Part shown: positions 43,742 through 52,979 of the stretch, piece by piece
Position numbering within the stretch: position 1 is the stretch's first letter
How the letters are laid out: each line of letters begins with the position of its first letter
DNA from: an uncultured Bacteroidales bacterium
GTDB taxonomy: Bacteria; Bacteroidota; Bacteroidia; Bacteroidales; Paludibacteraceae
DNA: 64,000 nucleotides
Direction of reading: 5' to 3'
Assembly: GCA_902798965.1 (NCBI GenBank)
Contig: CADBYS010000009.1
Coordinates: forward strand, 62,001-126,000
Translations under genes and position numbers: made by a program
The notes under the pieces: generated by a model
Databases searched by the model: none
Seen by the model: the letters and a program-made list of their open reading frames with translations, nothing else
What the model was told of the DNA's origin: nothing

Positions 43742-46700
43742 TTAATACATCAACAACACTTTCAGGGTCGCATGTTGCTTGCCGTCAGCTGTATTACAAT
43801 ATATGGTATATACGCCCGAGTGCGCGCGTTTGCCGGTTTGCGTCTTACCGTTCCATACTGCTGTTCCGCCATTGCTATGCGTACGGCAAACCACATTACC
43901 TGCGGCATCGGATATATACACGGTTGTGTTGTCCATCAAGCCGGTAATAGTGATCTCCCCTTCGTAGTTCGGCCTTACGGGATTAGGATAGACATATGCT
44001 CCGCTATAAGTCTCCTCGGGGTCGGTAGCATCTCCGCGATACGATACCAATCCTTTTGATGTACCTATATACACTTCTCCGTTATCGGAATTGATTGCTA
44101 CATCCAGCACACAATCCGACGGCATTGGCGAATTAGCGGTCGTGAAGTGAGCCAGGATCTCTGGCTCGTATATACCTTCCTTGGTTATCATATGCACCAG
44201 ATATACACCCGAAGTTTCCGTGCCTATCCATATACGGTTACCTCCGGCAAATACGATGGCATTGATCTGCTCCGTGCCCAGCAGGTAGTCCGCCAGATTC
44301 GTTCCGTCATGTCGCGATATCTTCAGTCGGCGACAAGCGTTGGACTGGAACATGTTCGTCGCTGCATCAATCACCAATATACCCTCCTTCGTTCCTAACC
44401 ACAAGTCGCCATTATGATCTTGCGCGATGGTGTTCAGCCGCTCGAGTGTGATACTCTTCTTGTCCTGATCTACAAACGTTGAGCGGAAAACAACCCGGTC
44501 ATCGCCATGATTGTACGGCGTATTGTTATCATCGAGCAATATCAATCCTGCCTGTTCGCGCGCACTGGCTATCCACTTGTAGTTCGGGTAGCGACTATCC
44601 ATGAGGATCTTGCTCACCGTGTTCAGCACGATACGGCGTGTGCCGCTGTACAAGTTGAACGAGGAGCGCCATTTGCCTTCGGGATCGATAATATGGATGT
44701 TTGTTGCTAAGTCACCGGTGTTGGTAAGCCACAAGTTACGATCGGCATCAAAGGCTATGGCATCCACGCGGCAATAGCGATAGCGTAAGTTACTCTCCAC
44801 CAGGCTGACCAGTGGGCTATTGTCGTGGTTGTAGCGTTGAGCTGTACCATCCGGGCGGAACTCTACCAAGCCTGTACCGAAACTGGACACATAGAAATGC
44901 TTGGAGTCGCTCGGGTCAACGGCCACATGACCAAAGTCGTACAGCGACAGTGTAGCACGCATTCGGCGACATATCTCTTCGTAGGTCAGGTTATCCCAAT
45001 TCTTGCCATTGAAGTACATCACTTGCCCTTCGCGCAAGTAACCGGAAGTCCAGCGACCACCCGGCACAGCCCATAACTCCGAGCCGAAGGTTGTCAGGCT
45101 GTAAGGCATATTGGATGACGGACCATCAGGCTGGTATTTTTGCACGGACAAGTCGGGAATGAGATGCAGTACGCCATCCTTCGTGCCCATCCAATACGAA
45201 CCGCCATCCTTGATTACGCACCGCGGAGAGTACGCCTCCACATTCTTTAATTCAGATACCGACGACGCTGTGATCTCAAATATGTGACCGGCGCGGGTGT
45301 ATGCCAACAGATGATGATTGTTCTCTACCATCGTCACAAACCGCTCAGCCGTAGCCAGAGCTTCGCCATTACGGTAGATAACGCTGTCCATGAGCATATA
45401 CATGGCATCATCGAGCGAAACAAGACTCATGATATCGGCAGGCAAAATCTCCGACTCCCACTGGGCATAATCCACCAGATTCGAACGCAGATGGGCACGA
45501 TAGAGTACGTTTTCCGAAGCTGCATAGATCGAATCATTCGATATAGCCACTGTTCGCACAGGCAGTTCTGCGCCCTCAACACCTATATAATACGTGTCGC
45601 TAATCTCATATTTGCGCATGTTGAGCACCAGGATGCCGAACGGCATAGCCAGATACGCCTTGCCGTCATGGAAGGCCACATTCTCAACTTGCTTGAGCGT
45701 ATTCAATTGCTTGAGATAGAGGTCGGGGATAGAACGGATTGACTCATCGGCCGACAGCACATCGAACATACCGTCGTCGTAGGCGATGAGTAGTTTTCTG
45801 CTCTGTGCATCATAAGCTATGCGGTGAATCGACGAGCCGGTCAAGCCGGTCTGTTTGGAATAGTAATGCACGGATTCGTCATCCTTGTCAATGGCACACA
45901 GCGAGCCTTCGGACAAGGCATACACGTGTGAGTCCGACAGTTTGATATCCTCAATGTCGGCGTACGCGAGATGCGTACTCCATTGCATCATCGAGCCGTA
46001 GTCCACCGGTTCGTTCTGCTTGCTCTGTTCGGCATTCAGGTCGTCCGTTGTCTCACCGTACGCAACCAGACCGATGCTCGAGCCTATGTACATCCGCTTG
46101 TGGGTTGCATCGTAGGCCAACGACAGGATGGCGTTGGATGGCAAGGCGAAGTTATCCATCGTGTAATGCGCCAACAGGGTATCCCGGTTAGCTGACAACA
46201 CATACACACCCGTGTTCGCTCCCGCCAACCATGCATGCCCCTGATCATCGAAAGCAATGTCCCTGACAGGTTCATCGGCAAGTATTGGCTCCCCGTTCTC
46301 GTCATTCACCCGCAGCGTGATGCAATAGTTCGAATCAAAGTAATCGGATGAAGCCGGAAATATCAGCACACCGGTGTTCGTTCCGAACCAAAGGTTGCCT
46401 TCCGGATCCTGACGGATAGCATATCCTGCATTCGTGGTGTGTTCATTGCCCTCAGCATCCATCCAATCATCCCTGTATAGCGACCGGTCATCATCCGTAT
46501 TGGCAATTGTACCTTTGGTATCGATTAGCGCAACAGCCGCACGATCCTCGGAACTGCGCGGTACGAGTGCCCACACTCTGTTGGGATGTTGGTTGTCGAA
46601 CACGAGTTGTCCGGCTGTATAAATCACGTGCCGCGAACCGTCGGCATTGGCCGTATTCATACCTATCTGTTCGCCTTGCGGTGTAAAGATCACAATGTTG

Positions 46701-47977
46701 TACTGCACATCGCCCGTAACCATCACCCACAGGTTGTTTTGGGCATCATAGATGGCACCGTCGGTACGCGTGTATTTCGCGGGATTGTTGGGCGCAGCTG
46801 CCCCGATGATGGAGTTGGAGGGATCCCAGCGCTTGATGCACTGGTCGTTGCGGAACTCGAACAATCCCGTTCCGTACGAGGTGGTAAAGTAATGCGTAGG
46901 ATCAGCGGGATCAACAGCGGCATTCATCATATCCAGGCAATACCCGCCTACCGCACTTACTATCTGCTGATCGGTTATATTGTGCCACGTGTGGCCATCA
47001 TACCGCATCACGCAGCCCGGATTGTTGTTTTGTGTTGCCCAACGGCCGCCCGGAAGCATGAACAACTGATCCTGATCGAAGTTCAGCCTGTAAGGCATAT
47101 TGTTGAGCGGTCCATCCAGATGATAGGCTATCTGCTCGCCGGTTACCATCTGGCGCAACATACCCCGTTCCCCGGCAGCCAACCATATACCATCGCAAGA
47201 TGCAACCGGGTACTGAGCAGGATAAATTGCATTATCAATCACATTCAGCACTTTGTACGACTGATTGTCAATAGCCTGCCACTGGTATCCTACCTTGCGG
47301 TAACAGGTGTTGCCCTGCAGCAGGTACAACTCGCCTCCGGCTGTGGCTACGCCCTGAATCTGCCCTCTTTTGGGAAGAGGGAGAGTCGACCAATAGGAGT
47401 AGTCAACCAGATTGTCGCTAAGCGATGCGGCATACAATACGGTATCGCCGGCAGCATAAATGGCATTGGAGGTTAGTGCTATGCTATACACGGGCACTTC
47501 CTCTCCTTCTGCTCCGATAAAATAGGTGTCGATAAACTCCCGCTTGCGCATGTGGAAGGTTTGTACGCCGTAATCCATTGCCAGATAAGCCAAACTGTCG
47601 TGCACCGTTACCGAGTGGCAACGCTTGCTCATTGTGGTCTGTTTGTTGTACAGATCCGGCACATATCGGAAAGTCCCGTCCTTGAGTATATCAATCTTGC
47701 CGTCGGCATACACGATCATCAACGACTGAACGGGTGTGAGCCATTGCACGCAAACGATGTTCGTGCCATGCATGCCGTTCTGATTGCTATACGTACGGAT
47801 CTGTTCTGTCTGCGCATCAATGGAGAACAATGCGCCGGATGAAACGCCATATACCAATCCGTTGCCCGCAGCAACCTGACCTACATTGTTGTAGGCAAAA
47901 TGTGTCGTCCACGTTAATGCGGCTTGCACATGCAGCGCGAGCAATAGGAGAATGAGAATATGGGTAAATCGTTTCAT
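43742..47977 (-). CDS. PorZ-like beta-propeller protein with internal duplication and T9SS CTD
   Basis: 1411 aa, nearly twice the length usual for PorZ (~750-800). After the signal peptide (MKRFTHILILLLLALHVQA) a propeller unit begins LTWTTHFAYNNVGQVA, and a second, homologous unit starts near residue 662 (MQWSTHLAYADIEDIKLSDS). Parallel motifs occur in each: IDILKDGTFRYVPDLYNKQ versus FDVLSADESIRSIPDLYLKQ, and DTYFIGAEGEEVPVYSIA versus DTYYIGVEGAELPVRTVA. Residues ~1325-1411 form a type IX secretion C-terminal domain (VYPNPVRPNYEGEITITGL...GVYTIYC). PorZ is part of the cell-surface attachment complex that processes T9SS cargo. The duplication may be a true double propeller or a divergent paralogue. 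Confidence 0.8.
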   Translation of the reverse strand: MKRFTHILILLLLALHVQAALTWTTHFAYNNVGQVAAGNGLVYGVSSGALFSIDAQTEQIRTYSNQNGMHGTNIVCVQWLTPVQSLMIVYADGKIDILKDGTFRYVPDLYNKQTTMSKRCHSVTVHDSLAYLAMDYGVQTFHMRKREFIDTYFIGAEGEEVPVYSIALTSNAIYAAGDTVLYAASLSDNLVDYSYWSTLPLPKRGQIQGVATAGGELYLLQGNTCYRKVGYQWQAIDNQSYKVLNVIDNAIYPAQYPVASCDGIWLAAGERGMLRQMVTGEQIAYHLDGPLNNMPYRLNFDQDQLFMLPGGRWATQNNNPGCVMRYDGHTWHNITDQQIVSAVGGYCLDMMNAAVDPADPTHYFTTSYGTGLFEFRNDQCIKRWDPSNSIIGAAAPNNPAKYTRTDGAIYDAQNNLWVMVTGDVQYNIVIFTPQGEQIGMNTANADGSRHVIYTAGQLVFDNQHPNRVWALVPRSSEDRAAVALIDTKGTIANTDDDRSLYRDDWMDAEGNEHTTNAGYAIRQDPEGNLWFGTNTGVLIFPASSDYFDSNYCITLRVNDENGEPILADEPVRDIAFDDQGHAWLAGANTGVYVLSANRDTLLAHYTMDNFALPSNAILSLAYDATHKRMYIGSSIGLVAYGETTDDLNAEQSKQNEPVDYGSMMQWSTHLAYADIEDIKLSDSHVYALSEGSLCAIDKDDESVHYYSKQTGLTGSSIHRIAYDAQSRKLLIAYDDGMFDVLSADESIRSIPDLYLKQLNTLKQVENVAFHDGKAYLAMPFGILVLNMRKYEISDTYYIGVEGAELPVRTVAISNDSIYAASENVLYRAHLRSNLVDYAQWESEILPADIMSLVSLDDAMYMLMDSVIYRNGEALATAERFVTMVENNHHLLAYTRAGHIFEITASSVSELKNVEAYSPRCVIKDGGSYWMGTKDGVLHLIPDLSVQKYQPDGPSSNMPYSLTTFGSELWAVPGGRWTSGYLREGQVMYFNGKNWDNLTYEEICRRMRATLSLYDFGHVAVDPSDSKHFYVSSFGTGLVEFRPDGTAQRYNHDNSPLVSLVESNLRYRYCRVDAIAFDADRNLWLTNTGDLATNIHIIDPEGKWRSSFNLYSGTRRIVLNTVSKILMDSRYPNYKWIASAREQAGLILLDDNNTPYNHGDDRVVFRSTFVDQDKKSITLERLNTIAQDHNGDLWLGTKEGILVIDAATNMFQSNACRRLKISRHDGTNLADYLLGTEQINAIVFAGGNRIWIGTETSGVYLVHMITKEGIYEPEILAHFTTANSPMPSDCVLDVAINSDNGEVYIGTSKGLVSYRGDATDPEETYSGAYVYPNPVRPNYEGEITITGLMDNTTVYISDAAGNVVCRTHSNGGTAVWNGKTQTGKRAHSGVYTIYCNTADGKQHATLKVLLMY

Positions 47978-47981
47978 AGGA

Positions 47982-48545
47982 TCATAATATGTTTGTTAAT
48001 GCTTGTAGTGCTCTTGCACGATGACTGATGGCGTTTTTGGTTTCCGCGGGGAGTTCGGCAAACGTCTTGTCATAGCCTTCAGGGATAAACAGCGGATCGT
48101 AACCAAAGCCTCCGTTGCCGTATTCGGCCTCAGCTATCGAGCCGCGAACTATACCCTCTACCTGATCGATCTTGCCGCCACGGATCAGTGTGATAACAGT
48201 GCGGAAGCGAGCACGGCGGTTATCTATGCCGGCAAGCTCCTGCAGGGCTTTCTTACGGTTGTTGGCAGGGTTGGACGGTTCGCCTGCCCAACGGGCGGTA
48301 TATACGCCGGGTTGGTTGCCCAGCGCCTCTATCTCCAAGCCCGTATCGTCGGCAAAGCAGTCGCAATGGAAGTGGTCGAAGACATACTGCGCCTTCAGTA
48401 GGGAGTTGCCCTCAAGCGTATCCGCAGTCTCGGGGATATCGGCGTGACAACCGATATCCTCAAGACTCAAGATGGTGTGTCCGGTCAGTATGGCACGAAC
48501 TTCCTGCAACTTGTGCGCGTTATTTGAAGCAAAGACGAGTTTCAT
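47982..48545 (-). CDS. rdgB: Non-canonical purine NTP pyrophosphatase (RdgB/HAM1)
   Basis: 187-aa house-cleaning enzyme that hydrolyses dITP, ITP and XTP. N-terminal VFASNNAHKLQEVRAIL, FADDTGLEIEAL near 65, and GFGYDPLFIPEG with SHRARAL near the end are all conserved. Its stop lies 4 bp before the PorZ-like ATG. The gap to proS is occupied by heptamer repeats. Confidence 0.96.
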   Translation of the reverse strand: MKLVFASNNAHKLQEVRAILTGHTILSLEDIGCHADIPETADTLEGNSLLKAQYVFDHFHCDCFADDTGLEIEALGNQPGVYTARWAGEPSNPANNRKKALQELAGIDNRRARFRTVITLIRGGKIDQVEGIVRGSIAEAEYGNGGFGYDPLFIPEGYDKTFAELPAETKNAISHRARALQALTNIL

Positions 48546-48548
48546 GTA

Positions 48549-48572
48549 GTCGAAAGTCGAAAGTCGAAAGCC
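48549..48572. repeat. Three GTCGAAA heptamers between proS and rdgB
   Basis: GTCGAAA occurs three times without gaps (48549-48569) and ends in GCC, the same pattern as 1468-1498. It fills the intergenic space directly upstream of the rdgB ATG. Confidence 0.85.
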
Positions 48573-48575
48573 TAA

Positions 48576-50066
48576 TTAGTAGGCGATAGCGAAAACTACG
48601 CGGCCGGCGGAAGGTTTGCCTGTAACCATGCACTTGCCTTCCTCCTGCTTGTGTCCGGGCAGCGCATCCAGAGGGATGCAACGGATGGTAGCCTTGGTAT
48701 CGTTCTTGATCTGCTCCTCTGTTTCCGGTGTTCCATCCCAGTGGCAGAGCAGGAATCCGCCTTTCTTGATCTCCTCCTTGAATTCGTCGTAGCTGTTCAC
48801 CTCGCGGGTGTTAGCAATGCGGTAGTCAAGTGCCTTCTGATAGCAGTTCTTTTGTACCTGCTCGAGCAAGTCGGCTATATGCTGCTCTATGCCCTCGAGC
48901 GGCAAAGTCTCCTTGGTGAGCGTGTCACGGCGTGCCACTTCGATCGTTCCGTTCTCCAGGTCGCGGCCACCCATAGCCAGACGAATAGGCACTCCCTTGA
49001 GCTCATAGTCAGCAAACTTGAAGCCCGGGGTCGATTTGTCATCGGTGTCGAGTTTGACGCGAATACCCATCGCTTTGAGTTTGTCGAAGAGCGGATTCAG
49101 TACTACGAGCAGTTTATCCAGATCTTCCTGCTTCTTAAAGATAGGTACAATAACTACCTGAATCGGAGCCAGGTGTGGAGGCAGAACGAGGCCGTTGTCA
49201 TCGGAGTGGGTCATGATCAGCGCACCCATCAGTCGGGTACTTACGCCCCAAGAGGTAGCCCATACATATTCGTACTTATTCTCCTTGCTCAGGTATTGCA
49301 CGTCGAATGATTTGGCGAAGTTCTGCCCCAGGAAGTGCGACGTTCCGGCCTGCAGCGCCTTGCCATCCTGCATCATGGCTTCGATGCAATAGGTATTGAG
49401 TGCTCCGGCAAAACGCTCGTTGGGCGACTTAACGCCCTTGATAACGGGGATAGCCATCACGTTCTCAGCGAAGTCGGCATATACGTCCAACATCTGACGG
49501 GCATAATCCTCAGCTTCCTCTTTCGTAGCATGGGCGGTGTGACCTTCCTGCCACAAGAACTCGGCGGTACGCAGGAACAAGCGGGTACGCATCTCCCAGC
49601 GCATCACGTTACACCACTGGTTGCACAGGATAGGCAGGTCGCGATACGATGAGATCCAGTTCTTGTAGGTTGACCAAATGATCGTTTCCGATGTCGGACG
49701 AATGATTAGTTCCTCTTCCAGACGCGCATCAGGATCAACTATCACACCTTTGCCGTTCGGATCGTTCTTGAGGCGATGGTGGGTAACCACGGCGCACTCC
49801 TTGGCAAAGCCCTCGACGTGTTCGGCTTCGCGGCTGAGGAAAGATTTGGGGATCAGCAAGGGGAAGTAAGCATTCTTAACACCTTTCTCCTTGAATCGGC
49901 GATCGAGTTCCGCCTGGATGGTTTCCCAGATAGCGTAGCCGTACGGCTTGATCACCATACATCCGCGAACGGCCGACTGCTCAGCCAGATCCGCTTTCAC
50001 TACCAGTTCGTTGTACCACTTGGAGTAATCCTCACTCCTCGGGGTAAGTTTTTGAAAATTTGCCAT
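48576..50066 (-). CDS. proS: Prolyl-tRNA synthetase
   Basis: 496-aa class II aminoacyl-tRNA synthetase of the eukaryote/archaeon-like (type 3) form, lacking the bacterial editing insertion. Motifs: [17 protein letters not shown], motif 2 [20 protein letters not shown] with the [11 protein letters not shown] stretch, and an anticodon-binding domain (from ~300). It ends in the typical GRVVFAIAY. Confidence 0.97.
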   Translation of the reverse strand: MANFQKLTPRSEDYSKWYNELVVKADLAEQSAVRGCMVIKPYGYAIWETIQAELDRRFKEKGVKNAYFPLLIPKSFLSREAEHVEGFAKECAVVTHHRLKNDPNGKGVIVDPDARLEEELIIRPTSETIIWSTYKNWISSYRDLPILCNQWCNVMRWEMRTRLFLRTAEFLWQEGHTAHATKEEAEDYARQMLDVYADFAENVMAIPVIKGVKSPNERFAGALNTYCIEAMMQDGKALQAGTSHFLGQNFAKSFDVQYLSKENKYEYVWATSWGVSTRLMGALIMTHSDDNGLVLPPHLAPIQVVIVPIFKKQEDLDKLLVVLNPLFDKLKAMGIRVKLDTDDKSTPGFKFADYELKGVPIRLAMGGRDLENGTIEVARRDTLTKETLPLEGIEQHIADLLEQVQKNCYQKALDYRIANTREVNSYDEFKEEIKKGGFLLCHWDGTPETEEQIKNDTKATIRCIPLDALPGHKQEEGKCMVTGKPSAGRVVFAIAY

Positions 50067-50072
50067 ATATCT

Positions 50073-50106
50073 ATTTACAATTTAATCATTTACAATTTAC
50101 GATTAG
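50073..50106. repeat. ATTTACA-type heptamer repeats between pdxB and proS
   Basis: ATTTACA, ATTTAATC, ATTTACA and ATTTACG occur in series and run into the pdxB stop codon. They resemble the AAATNRC heptamers at 55640 read on the other strand. Confidence 0.7.
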
Positions 50107-51023
50107 CGCAAGCGGTACTCTTGGCGCAGTTGCTCGAACGCCTGCGGGTTGGCTTTCAGCGCGTCGGACACCCGCTGGAGCCATCCGGGCTGATTGTCTC
50201 CGTGCTCTATACGTGACTGCTGCAGTCTGAGCTTGGGTAAGCCGAAATGCTCGCACAAGGCTCCGAGGCACATCCGTGAGGCATTACGCTTGCCTTCCAC
50301 CGAATACCCGGCTATATGGAAGGATGCCAATAGCGCCTTGTCCAGTACCTGCGGATTGATGTTCGGTTCGCCTTCCCAGGTATCGAGGATGAAAGGATGG
50401 CCGCTGTCCAGCAATGCCTGTTCATCCACTACTCCTCCCCGTGCGGCATTGATGATGAGTGCTCCGGGTTTGCAGCGGCTCAGGAATGCGGCATCGCACA
50501 TATGGTAGGTCGGCCACTGGCCTGTACGCGTTAGCGGGGTGTGGAACGTGATGATATCGCAATCTGTCAGATCACCCAAAAGTCCAAGAGGCGGATCATG
50601 CAATACCACGCGCCATCCTCTGCGCTCCACCATCGCTCTAACCTTACTGCCCACATGTCCTACGCCCACAATACCGATGGTCTGCTGACCGCTGACCGCT
50701 GTGGGCTGACTGCTGATCGCCTCTTCCACGTAGTCACACACCGCTTGGGCGTTGCATCCCGGGCAACTGACCACTTTTATGCCGCGCGATTGACAATACA
50801 CCTGGTCGATATGGTCGGTTCCGATGGTTGCCGTGGCGATGAACTGCACGCGACTTCCCTCCAAAAGGGTCGCGTCGCAACGCGTGCGCGTACGAATAAT
50901 CAGCGCATCCGCATCCCGCACCATGGCGGGCGTGAACTGCTCGGGCTCAAGAAAACTGACCTCTGCATAGCTATCCAACACGCCATGTAACAGCGGAACA
51001 TATTTGTCGATCAGAACGCGCAT
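50103..51023 (-). CDS. pdxB: 4-phosphoerythronate dehydrogenase (PdxB), short form
   Basis: 306-aa NAD-dependent dehydrogenase for the second step of the DXP-dependent pyridoxal phosphate pathway. Residues: NAQAVCDYVE, the Rossmann loop GIVGVGHVGSKV (117-128), TPLTRTGQWPTYH, INAARGGVVDEQAL and the catalytic-His region LASFHIAGYSVEGKRNA. It is shorter than E. coli PdxB (378 aa), with a reduced C-terminal domain. The linker just before the Rossmann motif (residues ~102-115) is encoded by five GCTGACC-type heptamers. Confidence 0.9.
   Translation of the reverse strand: MRVLIDKYVPLLHGVLDSYAEVSFLEPEQFTPAMVRDADALIIRTRTRCDATLLEGSRVQFIATATIGTDHIDQVYCQSRGIKVVSCPGCNAQAVCDYVEEAISSQPTAVSGQQTIGIVGVGHVGSKVRAMVERRGWRVVLHDPPLGLLGDLTDCDIITFHTPLTRTGQWPTYHMCDAAFLSRCKPGALIINAARGGVVDEQALLDSGHPFILDTWEGEPNINPQVLDKALLASFHIAGYSVEGKRNASRMCLGALCEHFGLPKLRLQQSRIEHGDNQPGWLQRVSDALKANPQAFEQLRQEYRLR
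50684..50718. repeat. Five GCTGACC-type heptamers inside pdxB
   Basis: GCTGACC, GCTGACC, GCTGTGG, GCTGACT and GCTGATC are contiguous. The array encodes residues ~102-113 of PdxB (ISSQPTAVSGQQ), a low-constraint linker. A one-unit change would shift the reading frame (7 is not a multiple of 3). Confidence 0.9.
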
Positions 51024-51046
51024 TTACTAACAGGTTTTACCCCCTT

Positions 51047-51079
51047 GTTGACCACACGTTAACCCCGTGTTGACCCCGA
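51047..51079. repeat. Three 11-bp repeats between panC and pdxB
   Basis: GTTGACCACAC, GTTAACCCCGT and GTTGACCCCGA are contiguous in the 76-bp gap. Confidence 0.75.
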
Positions 51080-51099
51080 TTGAGTTGCACACTTTTTGC

Positions 51100-51963
51100 T
51101 CACGCGTATTTAATGTTGTCGATGAGTCGTACCGGACCGCAATACACGGTGACGCATCCTATAGCGTGGCCGAAGGTGTCGGTGGGCAGCAATGTTGTTT
51201 GATCGACAATCTGATAGTACTCTACCTCCAATCCCTCCACGGCATTGATGGCATCTATTACGCGTTGCCGCACGGCTTGTACGGTAGCCTTGGGTTCTTT
51301 TGCCCACTCAAGCGAGGCGAACAGCGTGCGCGAGATAGCCAGCGCGGTCTGCTTCTCTTCGGGCGACAGACGTTCGTTGCGGGACGATAGAGCCAGTCCC
51401 GACTCTTCGCGCACGATGGGACAACCAATGATCTGCAGGTCGCCGAACGTGCCGGCTAAGGATGAGTGCTCAACCATATAGTGGATGATGGCAAGCTGCT
51501 GGTAATCCTTCTCGCCGAAATAGGCTCTGTCAGGTTGCACGAGATAGAACAATCGGGAAACGACTTGCACCACTCCGTTGAAGTGTCCCGGGCGCATCGC
51601 ACCTTCCATCATCGCATCCAGACCGCCAAAATCGAAGCTGAACGTGTTGTTCATCTCTTCGGCGGTGTACATCTCCTCGGATGTGGGAGCAAACACGAAA
51701 TGCGCACCTATCGAGTGCAGCAACTCGGCATCACGCTCCAGCGAACGCGGGTACTTGAGCAAGTCCTCCTTGTTGTTGAACTGCGTAGGATTGACGAACA
51801 CGCTCACAAACGTCACATCGTTCTCGCTGACGCATCGGCGAACCAGCGAACCGTGACCCGCATGCAGCGCACCCATGGTGGGTACCAACCCGATTGTTTG
51901 ACCTCTCATCTTGCAGGCGCGAACGATTTGTTCGAGCTCTGCTTTTTTGGTTATGATTTGCAT
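51100..51963 (-). CDS. panC: Pantothenate synthetase
   Basis: 287-aa ATP-dependent ligase joining pantoate and beta-alanine for coenzyme A synthesis. Signature PTMGALHAGHGSLV (HxGH), FVNPTQFNNKEDL, and GEKDYQQLAIIHYMV with SSRNERLS. Normal length. It heads the minus-strand group that continues with pdxB. Confidence 0.97.
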   Translation of the reverse strand: MQIITKKAELEQIVRACKMRGQTIGLVPTMGALHAGHGSLVRRCVSENDVTFVSVFVNPTQFNNKEDLLKYPRSLERDAELLHSIGAHFVFAPTSEEMYTAEEMNNTFSFDFGGLDAMMEGAMRPGHFNGVVQVVSRLFYLVQPDRAYFGEKDYQQLAIIHYMVEHSSLAGTFGDLQIIGCPIVREESGLALSSRNERLSPEEKQTALAISRTLFASLEWAKEPKATVQAVRQRVIDAINAVEGLEVEYYQIVDQTTLLPTDTFGHAIGCVTVYCGPVRLIDNIKYA

Positions 51964-52004
51964 AGTTTTTTTGATTTCAAAATTCAGTTGTTTGAAAAAT
52001 CCTA

Positions 52005-52012
52005 CAAAATTA
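52005..52012 (-). promoter_or_regulatory. Possible -7 box of panC
   Basis: Minus-strand TAATTTTG fits TAnnTTTG 42 bp before the ATG, but no TTTG lies at the expected distance. Confidence 0.4.
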
Positions 52013-52051
52013 CAAAAAAAATACTAAATATGAAAGTTTTTTGCAAAAAAA

Positions 52052-52083
52052 TTTGCATTTTTCGATTTTTTTTTGTACCTTTG
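52052..52083 (+). promoter_or_regulatory. Promoter of the glycogen-synthase-like gene
   Basis: TTTG (52052-52055) and TACCTTTG (52076-52083), 20 bp apart. It lies inside the long open frame from 52041, which supports the later ATG at 52161. Confidence 0.8.
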
Positions 52084-52160
52084 CAATTAAATTAGGACAA
52101 AAGTGCGGTTTTTGCAAAATTTTTGTCAAAAATTTGCGCCAAAATTATGGAGGAAAGTAC

Positions 52161-52979
52161 ATGATAAGTGCCAACCGGATTTTATTCGTCAGCCAAGAGA
52201 TCAGTCCGTTCTTTGAGGAGCAGACTCCCGTACGCTTATTGAATCGAATGTTGCCTGAGATTTGTCAGAACAACCGTTTCGAGGCACGCACATTTATGCC
52301 CAAGTTCGGCGAGATCAACGAACGCCGGCATCAACTCCATGATGTGATTCGCTTGTCGGGTATGAATCTGGCTATTGACGATACCGATCATCCCTTGCTC
52401 ATCAAGGTGGCCAGTATTCAGGGCGCACGGATGCAGATCTATTTTATCGACAACGAGGATCTGTTCCATCGCCGTCGCGGGGTGAAGGATGCGTTCGGCA
52501 TCGAGTATCCCGACAACGACGTGCGCACCATCTTCTTCTGCCGCGGTGTGTTGGAGACGGTGGAGAAGCTGCGCTGGGCACCCGGACTCATCCAATGCTC
52601 CGGCTGGATGTCGGCACTCATTCCTATATACGTCAAGAAGGCGTTCGGCGGCACTCCGTTCTTTGCCGACTCCAAGGTGATCATCACGCTCGATGACAAT
52701 GAGTATAGCACACCCTTCAGTTCGCACTTCGCTCAGAAACTGGTTATTGACGGTATCATGGGCAGCGATGTACGCACCGTAGCGGATATGCCGGTGGGCT
52801 ACGAAGAGCTGATGCGCCTGGCTATCGACTACTGCGAAGCAGTCATCATCAATACGCCTAAGTACAACTCCCGTTTGGTTAATTATGCAGAGAACAGAGG
52901 CAAACCCGTTTACAACCTTGCCGGACAAGATGCCGACAAGTATATGGCTCTGTATAGTAATTTGCTTGAACAACAATGA
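52161..52979 (+). CDS. Glycogen/starch synthase N-terminal-like protein
   Basis: 272 aa from the ATG at 52161, preceded by a GGAGGA Shine-Dalgarno (52149-52154), rare in this phylum. It resembles the N-terminal Rossmann half of GT5 glycogen/starch synthase (RILFVSQEISPFFEEQTPVR, IYFIDNEDLFHRR, GWMSALIPIYVKKAF). The C-terminal GT-B half with the ADP-glucose-binding residues is absent, and the open frame has a normal stop, so this is a stand-alone half-protein as known in other Bacteroidota, not a truncation by frameshift. Whether it synthesises glycan alone is doubtful. Its last 4 bp overlap the next gene. Confidence 0.8.
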   Translation: MISANRILFVSQEISPFFEEQTPVRLLNRMLPEICQNNRFEARTFMPKFGEINERRHQLHDVIRLSGMNLAIDDTDHPLLIKVASIQGARMQIYFIDNEDLFHRRRGVKDAFGIEYPDNDVRTIFFCRGVLETVEKLRWAPGLIQCSGWMSALIPIYVKKAFGGTPFFADSKVIITLDDNEYSTPFSSHFAQKLVIDGIMGSDVRTVADMPVGYEELMRLAIDYCEAVIINTPKYNSRLVNYAENRGKPVYNLAGQDADKYMALYSNLLEQQ

